A stretch of DNA of 29,756 bases from JAMWCX01 sp964352425 (lineage in GTDB: Bacteria > Omnitrophota > Gorgyraeia > 2-01-FULL-45-10). Position 1 is the stretch's first letter. The number at the start of each line of letters is the position of its first letter. Location: assembly GCA_964352425.1 (NCBI GenBank), contig CAYGRZ010000017.1, positions 1 to 29,756 of the forward strand. The letters are read 5' to 3'. Shown one piece after another: positions 16,961 to 23,335 of the stretch. Both the position numbers and the translations under genes were made by a program. Below the pieces are notes generated by a model. The model did no database searches, was not told where the DNA came from, and saw only the letters and a list, made by a program, of their open reading frames with translations.

Positions 16961-17037
16961 GTCGACAGTCAACAGTCCGCAGTCCACAGTTAAAGCTTTT
17001 TCTGTCGACTGTGGACTATCGACTATGGACTGATCTA
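16961..17037. repeat. Two 4 x 7-bp inverted arms, trpE-trpG spacer
   Basis: The left arm has units GTCGACA, GTCAACA, GTCCGCA, GTCCACA (16961-16988). The right arm has TGTCGAC, TGTGGAC, TATCGAC, TATGGAC (17003-17030). Each is 28 bases with strict 7-base spacing, and together they form a hairpin around AAGCTTTT. The trpE stop (17035-17037) falls in the next seven bases, directly against the last unit. Confidence 0.93.
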
Positions 17038-18516
17038 CTCTAATCCCTGCTCCGCCATCTCGATAGCTTTGACCAGCGCCTTCGCCTTATTGATCGTCTC
17101 CTGATATTCCTTCTCAGGTCTCGAGTCGACGACAATGCCTGCGCCGGCCTGGATATACGCCACACCGGCCTTGATCAGTATCGTCCGTATTGTAATGCAG
17201 CAGTCGAGGTTGCCGGAAAAACTGAAATAGCCGACGCTGCCCGCGTATGCCGACCGCCTGACATTCTCGAGCTCGTCTATGACCTCCATCGCCCTGACCT
17301 TCGGCGCGCCGCTGACGGTCCCGGCCGGGAACGTCGCCCGTATCACGTCGAACGCGTCCTTATCTTTCCTGAGCCGGCCTGAGACGTCGGTGACGATATG
17401 CATGACGTGCGAATACTTCTCTATCGTCATCAGCTCCGACACTTTCACCGACTTGTAGTCGCAGACCCTGCCGATATCGTTGCGGCCCAGGTCTACAAGC
17501 ATGATGTGCTCCGCGCGCTCCTTGGGATCCGCCAAGAGGTCCTTGACGAGCGCGGCGTCCTCTTTCTCGGATGCGCCGCGCGGCCGCGTCCCCGCTATCG
17601 GCCGGACCTCGACGGTGCCTTCTTCGCAGCGCACCATGATCTCGGGGGACGAGCCGACGAGATAGAAATCTTTGAGCTTCAGGTAATACATGTACGGCGA
17701 CGGGTTTATCGAGCGCAGCGCCCGGTAGATCTGGAACGGATGCGACTTGACCTTCGTACGGAACCGCTGCGAGAGCACCGCCTGGATGATATCGCCTTTC
17801 CTGATATAGTCCTTCGCCTTCCGAACGGCATTCTCGAATTCTTTCTTCTCGAAGTTCGACTTCAGGTCGAGCTTTGAGGACTGACGCTTTATCATGAAAG
17901 ACGGGATCTCTTTCGGACAGGGCGCCTTGAGCCGTGCCGCAATCACGTCTATCTTCCGCAGGGCCTCGTCGTAGGCCTCGGAGGCCGAGCCGGTGACGTG
18001 CGCGTTCGATACGACCTTGATCTTATGGTCGACGTGGTCAAAGACGAGGAGCGTGTCGGTCAGCATAAAGGTCGAATCGGGTATGCCGAGCTGGTCCGGG
18101 TTCTTATCGGGGATATCCTCCATGAAGCGGACCATGTCGTAACCCATAAATCCCACAAACCCGCCGGTGAACCGCGGAAGCCCCTTCACATTAATGAACC
18201 GGTATTTCGACAGCACCTTCTTCAATTCCTCGATCGGGTCGTCGGCCTCGAACGTCTTCGTTGTTGTGCCTTCACGCAGTTCCACCCTGGTGCCTTTGCT
18301 GGAAAATACGACCGACGGATGGCTGCCGAGGAAAGAATACCTGGCCAGCCTCTCGCCGCCTTCCACGGACTCGAGCAGGAACGAATAGTCGTCGACATCT
18401 ATCTTGGCGTAAGCTGAGATCGGCGTGTCATAATCGGCGACGACCTCGGTGTAGACGGGGATCAGATTCCCCTTCTTCGCCAGTTTAACGAATTCCGCCT
18501 TATCCGGGTAATACAT
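17035..18516 (-). CDS. trpE: Anthranilate synthase component I
   Basis: TrpE converts chorismate to anthranilate with ammonia from TrpG. The feedback-inhibition element LLES (47-50) is present, so tryptophan inhibition is likely. Catalytic motifs include PIAGTRPRG, LVDLGRNDIGRV and GTVSGAPKVRAMEVIDELE. The frame extends upstream to 18621 inside hisI, but the ATG at 18516 shares one base with the hisI stop (TAATG) and gives the normal start MYYPDKAEFVKLAKKGN. Product 493 residues. The TAATG overlap and nearby AAGAAGG indicate translational coupling to hisI, joining his and trp in one transcript. Confidence 0.96.
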   Translation of the reverse strand: MYYPDKAEFVKLAKKGNLIPVYTEVVADYDTPISAYAKIDVDDYSFLLESVEGGERLARYSFLGSHPSVVFSSKGTRVELREGTTTKTFEADDPIEELKKVLSKYRFINVKGLPRFTGGFVGFMGYDMVRFMEDIPDKNPDQLGIPDSTFMLTDTLLVFDHVDHKIKVVSNAHVTGSASEAYDEALRKIDVIAARLKAPCPKEIPSFMIKRQSSKLDLKSNFEKKEFENAVRKAKDYIRKGDIIQAVLSQRFRTKVKSHPFQIYRALRSINPSPYMYYLKLKDFYLVGSSPEIMVRCEEGTVEVRPIAGTRPRGASEKEDAALVKDLLADPKERAEHIMLVDLGRNDIGRVCDYKSVKVSELMTIEKYSHVMHIVTDVSGRLRKDKDAFDVIRATFPAGTVSGAPKVRAMEVIDELENVRRSAYAGSVGYFSFSGNLDCCITIRTILIKAGVAYIQAGAGIVVDSRPEKEYQETINKAKALVKAIEMAEQGLE

Positions 18517-18899
18517 TATGTATATACCTTCTTCGGGTCGAAGAGCCTCTCGCCCAATATCGTAATATTGCCGGCCCTGTCGACCTGGCGGAAATAGCAC
18601 GTGAAGAAACCCTCGTGGCAACCGGCTATCTTTTGGTCGACCTTGAGCAGGATGGAATTGCCCTCACAGTCTATACAGAGCGACTTGACCGCCTGGACGC
18701 AGCCGCTCGTCTCACCCTTCTTCATCAGCGCGTTCTTCGAGCGCCTGAAGACATAGACGAACCCTTCCCCGAGCGTCTTCTCAAGCGCCTCGCGGTTCAG
18801 GTAACAGAGCGTGAGCACTTCCTTCGATCTCTCGTCCTGGATTATCGCGGGGATAAGGCCCTTGTCGTTGAACTTCAATAATGATAGGATCTTCTCCAT
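18516..18899 (-). CDS. hisI: Phosphoribosyl-AMP cyclohydrolase
   Basis: HisI opens the purine ring of phosphoribosyl-AMP in histidine synthesis. It is the single-domain form (127 residues) without HisE. Motifs are VLTLCYLNREAL, KKGETSGCVQ and GCHEGFFTCYF; Cys94 and Cys101 have the usual zinc spacing. The metal loop is usually D-C-D-x-D but here reads D77-C-E-G-N81, so two acidic ligands are changed to Glu and Asn. A TTG at 18905 is also open. I chose the ATG at 18899, with GGAG 8 bases upstream. It ends in TAATG overlapping trpE. Confidence 0.93.
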   Translation of the reverse strand: MEKILSLLKFNDKGLIPAIIQDERSKEVLTLCYLNREALEKTLGEGFVYVFRRSKNALMKKGETSGCVQAVKSLCIDCEGNSILLKVDQKIAGCHEGFFTCYFRQVDRAGNITILGERLFDPKKVYT

Positions 18900-18922
18900 A
18901 TGCAATCTCCGGGGTGGTTGTT

Positions 18923-19023
18923 AGGTAATCAAGTTATTAAGTTATCAGGTTATTGAGCTATTAAGTGAATAGTTCCAGATCCGCCTCGAACCCTAATAAC
19001 CAATAACTTAATAACTCAATAAC
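18923..19023. repeat. 8-bp repeat arms of the AATAACTT family, hisF-hisI spacer
   Basis: The left arm has six degenerate 8-base units (AGGTAATC, AAGTTATT, AAGTTATC, AGGTTATT, GAGCTATT, AAGTGAAT; 18923-18970). The right arm is the inverted family (CTAATAAC, CAATAAC, TTAATAAC, TCAATAAC; 18993-19023). The hisF-to-hisI gap is 155 bases, most of it this element. Confidence 0.9.
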
Positions 19024-19054
19024 TACTCCTGTCATCTTCCGCAATAACCCGATA

Positions 19055-19825
19055 CTATATTCTTACTGCCACCTTTCTCTTATGCAGATACTCCTTCGTT
19101 TCGGCAACCGAGAATTCGCGATAATGGAATATCGACGCGGCAAGCACCGCGTCGGCCTTTCCTTCGGTCAGCGCCTCATAGAGATGCGCCAGCGTCCCGG
19201 CGCCGCCTGATGCGATGACCGGTATGCGCGCCGAACCGCTGATCCTTCTGGTCAGCTCGATATCATACCCTTCTTTGGTGCCGTCATAGTCCATGCTGGT
19301 GAGCAGTATCTCGCCGGCCCCGAACAACTCCATTTTTTTCGCCCACCGTACGGCATCGATGCCCGTGGATGTCCTGCCGCCGTTGATGAAGACCTCCCAC
19401 GAGGCTTCCGAGCGCATCTTCACCCTGCACTTGGCATCTATCGCGACGACGATGCACTGGCTCCCGAACCTCGACGACGCCTTCTTCACAAAATCCGGGT
19501 CCTTAACAGCAGCCGTGTTTATCGAGACCTTGTCGCAACCCGCGTTCAACAGGTCGCGGATATCGCTTATCGCGCGGATGCCGCCACCGACCGTGAACGG
19601 CAGGAATATCGTATCGGCCACCTTCTTCACGAGCTCCACGGTGGTCTTGCGCTTCTCATGGCTGGCCGTGATGTCGAGAAAGACGAGCTCGTCGGCGCCC
19701 TGTTTATCGTAAAATTTTGCGTTCTCGACAGGGTCACCCGCGTCCTTCAGATGCACGAAGTTGACGCCCTTAACGACGCGGCCGTCCTTGATATCGAGAC
19801 ATGGTATTATACGCTTAGTTAACAT
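19055..19825 (-). CDS. hisF: Imidazole glycerol phosphate synthase cyclase subunit
   Basis: HisF uses ammonia from HisH to make imidazole glycerol phosphate and AICAR. The two catalytic aspartates are Asp11 (CLDIKDGRVVKG) and Asp130 (VVAIDAK), exactly as in the family. The barrel also shows LVFLDITASHEKR, TVGGGIR and SGGAGTLAHL. Length 256. The ATG at 19825 follows the repeat hairpin with no Shine-Dalgarno (the preceding bases are A/T rich), like trpC. HisA, upstream, ends where the repeat begins. Confidence 0.97.
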   Translation of the reverse strand: MLTKRIIPCLDIKDGRVVKGVNFVHLKDAGDPVENAKFYDKQGADELVFLDITASHEKRKTTVELVKKVADTIFLPFTVGGGIRAISDIRDLLNAGCDKVSINTAAVKDPDFVKKASSRFGSQCIVVAIDAKCRVKMRSEASWEVFINGGRTSTGIDAVRWAKKMELFGAGEILLTSMDYDGTKEGYDIELTRRISGSARIPVIASGGAGTLAHLYEALTEGKADAVLAASIFHYREFSVAETKEYLHKRKVAVRI

Positions 19826-19837
19826 ATTTTATTTTAT

Positions 19838-19896
19838 GATTACACAGATTATTTCAGATTCAATCTGTGTAATCTCATTTAAATCTGTGAAATCAT
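19838..19896. repeat. Inverted repeat arms of the GATTACACAGATT family, hisA-hisF spacer
   Basis: GATTACACAGATT (19838-19850) pairs perfectly with AATCTGTGTAATC (19862-19874). A third unit, AATCTGTGAAATCAT (19882-19896), ends on the base before the hisA stop codon (19897-19899). Confidence 0.92.
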
Positions 19897-20619
19897 CTAC
19901 CCCCTACAGACCTCGATCGCTTCGGCTAAATCTATCTTTCCCTCGTAGAGCGCCTTACCGATGATCACACCCTTCAAACCGTCCTTCTCGAGCGCTTTCA
20001 GCTTCTTTATATCGTCGATAGTCGATATGCCGCCGGCGGCTATGACGTCCAGGCCGCCGACCTGCAGCATCTCTCTGAGGCTGTCGATGTTGGGCCCCTC
20101 GAGCATCCCATCCTTTGAGATATCGGTATAATTTACCGTCCTGATGCCGAGTGAGGCTATGCGCCGGGCCAGGTCGATCGCCTTTATGTCGGTCCTGAAG
20201 ACCCAGCCCTTCGTGTGGACGAGCCCGCCGCTGGCATCGATGCCAACGACGATGGTTTCTCTGAACTTTGCCGCGATGTTCCAGAGGAACTGCTCGTCGA
20301 GCGCCTTCGTCCCCAAAACGACCTTCGCGACGCCGGCGTCGAGGGCCGCCTTCACGGACTCCTCATCGCGTATGCCGCCGCCGAGCTCGATCCCGGCGCT
20401 GACGCTGCGGGCTATCTCTTTGACGATGCCGAGGTTCTTGAGGCTGCCGGCCTTCGCGCCGTCCAAGTCGACGATGTGGATCATCGAAACGCCGAACGAT
20501 GCCCATGTCCGCGCCGTCTCGACCGGCGAATCGGAATAGACGGTCTCCTGCGAAAACTTACCCTGGGTAAGCCTCACGACCTTGCCGCCCTTTATGTCGA
20601 TAGCCGGTATGGCGATCAT
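19897..20619 (-). CDS. hisA: Phosphoribosylformimino-5-aminoimidazole carboxamide ribotide isomerase
   Basis: HisA performs the Amadori isomerisation of ProFAR to PRFAR. Catalytic aspartates are at Asp8 (IPAIDIKGGKVVRL) and Asp128 (VVGIDASGG). Barrel landmarks include HIVDLDGAKAG, IELGGGIRDEE and AAGGISTIDD. At 240 residues it is standard. The ATG overlaps the hisH stop in an ATGA junction, so translation is coupled. Its stop abuts the repeat in the hisF spacer. Confidence 0.97.
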   Translation of the reverse strand: MIAIPAIDIKGGKVVRLTQGKFSQETVYSDSPVETARTWASFGVSMIHIVDLDGAKAGSLKNLGIVKEIARSVSAGIELGGGIRDEESVKAALDAGVAKVVLGTKALDEQFLWNIAAKFRETIVVGIDASGGLVHTKGWVFRTDIKAIDLARRIASLGIRTVNYTDISKDGMLEGPNIDSLREMLQVGGLDVIAAGGISTIDDIKKLKALEKDGLKGVIIGKALYEGKIDLAEAIEVCRG

Positions 20620-21242
20620 GTAAGCCTGACGAAATTCTCCAGTATCTTCAAACCGAGCCCCTGGCTCTTCTCCGGGTGGAACTGGAAGCCGTACACATTA
20701 TCAGCGCGCACGCCGGAGACGAACTGACCGCCGTAGTCTGTCGTGGTCAGTATTACTCGTTTATCTTTCGGCTTCGCATAATAAGAATGAACAAAATATA
20801 GATACGAGCCGCAGGGCACCCCTTTTATAATTTTCAATCTGTCGACTGTCGACCGTGGACTGTGGACTATAGTGTTCCACCCCATGTGTGGCACCTTCAG
20901 GCCGCCCCTGGCGAACCTGAAGCGCTTGACCTCGCCGCGCAGCACGCAGAGCCCCTTCATCCCAGGAGCCTCTTCGCTCTTCTCAAATAACAACTGCAGG
21001 CCAAGGCAAAGGCCGAGGAACGGCTTGCCCGCGCCGATCGCGTCCTTGATCGCGACGGCCAGGCCGCGGCGCTTTAACTCCCGCATCGCGTCGCCGAACG
21101 CGCCGACGCCCGGAAATACGACCTTGTCGCACCGGCCCAGGTCCGCCGGATCGGACGTCACCTTCGTCTTCGCGCCCCCTTCCTCAAGGGCCTTCTGGAC
21201 GCTGCGCAAATTCCCCATCCCGTAGTCGATGACCGCGATCAT
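20616..21242 (-). CDS. hisH: Imidazole glycerol phosphate synthase glutaminase subunit, with repeat-derived insertion
   Basis: HisH hydrolyses glutamine and passes ammonia to HisF. The nucleophile is Cys79 in LGLCLGLQLLFE, with the class I FQFHPEKS at the C-terminus. Between VPHMGWN (about 117-123) and KGVPCGSYLYFVHSYY the protein carries about 11 extra residues (HSPRSTVDRLK, 127-137). They are encoded by four 7-bp repeats of the family found in the trpE-trpG spacer (TGTCGAC, TGTCGAC, CGTGGAC, TGTGGAC). The insertion keeps the frame and falls in a surface loop region, so the enzyme is probably still active. The start is ATG with a weak GGGTGGG site. Overlaps hisA by ATGA. Confidence 0.95.
   Translation of the reverse strand: MIAVIDYGMGNLRSVQKALEEGGAKTKVTSDPADLGRCDKVVFPGVGAFGDAMRELKRRGLAVAIKDAIGAGKPFLGLCLGLQLLFEKSEEAPGMKGLCVLRGEVKRFRFARGGLKVPHMGWNTIVHSPRSTVDRLKIIKGVPCGSYLYFVHSYYAKPKDKRVILTTTDYGGQFVSGVRADNVYGFQFHPEKSQGLGLKILENFVRLT
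20840..20867. repeat. Four tandem 7-bp repeats inside hisH
   Basis: Plus-strand units TGTCGAC, TGTCGAC, CGTGGAC, TGTGGAC, the same family as the right arm of 17003-17030, lying in the hisH coding region. Confidence 0.93.
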
Positions 21243-21300
21243 AACCCACCCATAATACCATATGCCAAATCAGAGTAATAATATAGCTGGAGGAAAAGAA

Positions 21301-21393
21301 CAGAGTACAAAGAACAAAAAAACAGACAGAGTCAAAAGAATAATTTTGTACTTTCGATTTTGTTCTCTGTTTGTACTCTGTACTTTGTTATCT
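21301..21393. repeat. 7-bp repeat hairpin, hisB-hisH spacer
   Basis: The right part has units GTACTTT, CGATTTT, GTTCTCT, GTACTCT, GTACTTT, GTTATCT with mostly 7-base phasing (21348-21393). The left part has CAGAGTACAAAGAACAAAA, inverted to TTTTGTTCT plus TTTGTACTCTG on the right. A 156-base spacer (21243-21398) otherwise has no gene. The downstream hisH start has no clear promoter, so I treat this as a within-operon hairpin. Confidence 0.85.
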
Positions 21394-21398
21394 GCATT

Positions 21399-22007
21399 TC
21401 AATCTATCGTCCCCTTCGTCGACGGCACACCCTTGCGGCGCACGTCGATCTGCGTGGCCTCGTCGAGCGCTATGCCGAACGCTTTGAATACCGCTTCGAG
21501 CACATGGTGCGTGTCGTGACCCGCATAGATATCGACATGCAGATTTATATTCGCGTTCTTCGCGAACGTGTCGAGAAAATCCTTGCCGTCCTCCAGCGAA
21601 TAGTTTTCGGCGGGAGCGAGCGTCGTATCGTACTTCGGCGCCCTCCACGCGAATGCGTAACGTCCGCCGATATCGACCATGACCTTGGCGGCCGCCGTAT
21701 CCATCGGCACCTCTTTGGAGCCGTACCGCCGAATGCCCGCACAGTCGACGAGCGCGCTCTTAAACGCCTTGCCGAGGCATATAGCGACATCCTCGTTTGT
21801 GTGGTGGATATCGACCTGCAGGTCGCCCTTCGCCTTCAGCGTCAGGTCGAAGATACCATGGAAGGCGAAGAGCGTCAGCATGTGGTCGAGAAAACCGATG
21901 CCGGTCTCGATGCCGGTCGTGCCCTTGCCGTCGATAACAAGCTTGCCGGATATGTCCGTCTCCGTGGTCTTGCGTTTAATGATAGCACTTCGTGTCTTTG
22001 ACGCCAT
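21399..22007 (-). CDS. hisB: Imidazoleglycerol-phosphate dehydratase
   Basis: This enzyme dehydrates imidazole glycerol phosphate to imidazole acetol phosphate; it is the single-domain (plant/archaeal/most-bacteria) type, with no HisN-like phosphatase. The manganese-binding histidine/glutamate motifs are intact in both halves: FLDHMLTLFAFHG, HHTNEDVAICLG and AGHDTHHVLEAVFKAFG. The end carries PSTKG. Length 202, normal. The ATG at 22007 has a strong AAGGAGAGG site. Confidence 0.97.
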   Translation of the reverse strand: MASKTRSAIIKRKTTETDISGKLVIDGKGTTGIETGIGFLDHMLTLFAFHGIFDLTLKAKGDLQVDIHHTNEDVAICLGKAFKSALVDCAGIRRYGSKEVPMDTAAAKVMVDIGGRYAFAWRAPKYDTTLAPAENYSLEDGKDFLDTFAKNANINLHVDIYAGHDTHHVLEAVFKAFGIALDEATQIDVRRKGVPSTKGTID

Positions 22008-22031
22008 GGCCTCTCCTTGTCATATCTATTT

Positions 22032-22119
22032 GAGGGTCTTGGGGTCGTAGGGTCATAGGGTTTTGGAAAAATCATTTTTCGCCCTACCACCCTAAGATCC
22101 TAAACCCTACGACCCTACT
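22032..22119. repeat. AGGGTTT/AGGGTC-family hairpin, hisD-hisB spacer
   Basis: The left arm has 8-base units GAGGGTCT, TGGGGTCG, TAGGGTCA, TAGGGTTT (22032-22063). The right arm carries CCCTACCA, CCCTAAGA, TCCTAAA, CCCTACGA, CCCTACTC (22082-22120), the reverse family. The hisD stop codon (TAG, 22115-22117) is inside the last units. Confidence 0.9.
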
Positions 22120-23335
22120 CAAACCGCACCTTTATTGAATCAAGGTGTTTCTGCAGTTTCTCGATCCCCGCGATCTTCTCGAGCGGCTCGCGGATCTTCT
22201 CGAGCGCCTTCTTCGTGAACGACAGTATATGTGAACTCTTGTAAAAGTCCGATACGCCGAGCCCCGAGAAGAAGCGCGCGCTTCCTCCGGTCGGAAGGAC
22301 GTGGCTCGGGCCGGCGACGTAATCGCCGACCGCAACCGGCGTGTAGGGCCCCAGGAATATGGCCCCGGCGTTCGTTATCTTTTTTGCTATCTTCTTCGGG
22401 TTGTTCGTCAGTATCTGCAGGTGTTCAGGCGCCAGCATGTTGGCGACCTCGGAGGCCTCGTCCATGTTCTTGACGTGGACGATGTATCCTTGCGTGCTCT
22501 CGTTCTTCAGCGTCTTGATCAGTTTCTTCGAATTCGTAATCAGTATCGAAAGCCCCATGAAGTGCTCGGACTGCGCATCGAGGTCGGCCCGTATGAAATT
22601 GATATTCGACAGCTGGTTCGCTATGATCACGACCTCGGTCGGCCCTGCCAGCATATCGATGCCGCAGTACCCGAAGACCTGGCGCTTCGCCTCGGTCACG
22701 TAGGCATTGCCCGGTCCGACTATCTTATCGACCTTCGGCACCGTCTTCGTCCCGAACGCCAGCGCCGCCACCGCCTGCGCGCCGCCCACCTTATATATCT
22801 CGTCGACCTTCAGCAGGTCCGCGACGACGAGTATGTGCGGGTCGACGGATTTGTAGCCGTTGGGCGGCGTGACGAGCACTATCTTCTTGACCCCCGCCAT
22901 CTTCGCGGGTATGACCGTCATATAGACGCTCGATACCAGCGGCACGGTCCCTGCCGGCACATAGACGCCGACCGTCTCGAGCGGCGTTACTTTCTCGCCC
23001 AGCAGCACGCCGTCCGCATCCTTGATCTTCCAGGATTTCTTCAGCTGCTTTTTATAGAATTTATTAATGTTCTCCATCACGACCTTCAGCGTCGAGACGA
23101 ACTCCGGCTTGATGTCCTGGTAGGCGCCGGACATCTCGCCCTCCGAGACCCTGAGGTCCTTTACGCCGAGCTTAACCTTGTCGAACTTTCTCGTATACTT
23201 CAGCAGCGCCTCGTCGCCATCGAGCTTCACGGCCTCGACGATCTTACGGACGCTCTCGGTGACGCGCTTGTTGCGCCCGGAATTGCGCTCGCACAGTTTC
23301 TGGAATTGCCTGCTGCCTACACGGACTAATTTCAT
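22115..23335 (-). CDS. hisD: Histidinol dehydrogenase
   Basis: HisD oxidises histidinol to histidine in the last two steps, using NAD and zinc. The 406-residue protein shows VGVYVPAGTVPLVSSVYMTVIPAKMAGV, VGGAQAVAALAFGT, VDKIVGPGNAYVTEAKR, DMLAGPTEVV, AQSEHFMG and VAGPSHVLPTGGSARFFSGL. The zinc-site Gln and His are kept, although the usual QAEHDP loop reads QSEHFMG here. The C-terminal HLDS motif supplies the second histidine. It is slightly short. The ATG overlaps the alaS stop (ATGA). The stop codon is in repeat material. Confidence 0.96.
   Translation of the reverse strand: MKLVRVGSRQFQKLCERNSGRNKRVTESVRKIVEAVKLDGDEALLKYTRKFDKVKLGVKDLRVSEGEMSGAYQDIKPEFVSTLKVVMENINKFYKKQLKKSWKIKDADGVLLGEKVTPLETVGVYVPAGTVPLVSSVYMTVIPAKMAGVKKIVLVTPPNGYKSVDPHILVVADLLKVDEIYKVGGAQAVAALAFGTKTVPKVDKIVGPGNAYVTEAKRQVFGYCGIDMLAGPTEVVIIANQLSNINFIRADLDAQSEHFMGLSILITNSKKLIKTLKNESTQGYIVHVKNMDEASEVANMLAPEHLQILTNNPKKIAKKITNAGAIFLGPYTPVAVGDYVAGPSHVLPTGGSARFFSGLGVSDFYKSSHILSFTKKALEKIREPLEKIAGIEKLQKHLDSIKVRFE

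Noticed and set aside
16937..16987. N-terminal extension of TrpG
   Set aside because: The added residues translate the repeat in the trpE-trpG spacer; the ATG at 16936 has a ribosome site and the expected family start.
21300..21400. Rho-independent terminator between hisB and hisH
   Set aside because: There is a hairpin with T-rich bases, but the T-run is inside the right arm and hisH continues the pathway on the same strand without a clear promoter.
22301..23329. Long plus-strand open frame opposite hisD
   Set aside because: It is the antisense shadow of a well-supported hisD gene, rich in Arg/Asp/Leu/His as expected for a mirrored frame. Similar shadows occur opposite trpD, alaS and pgm.
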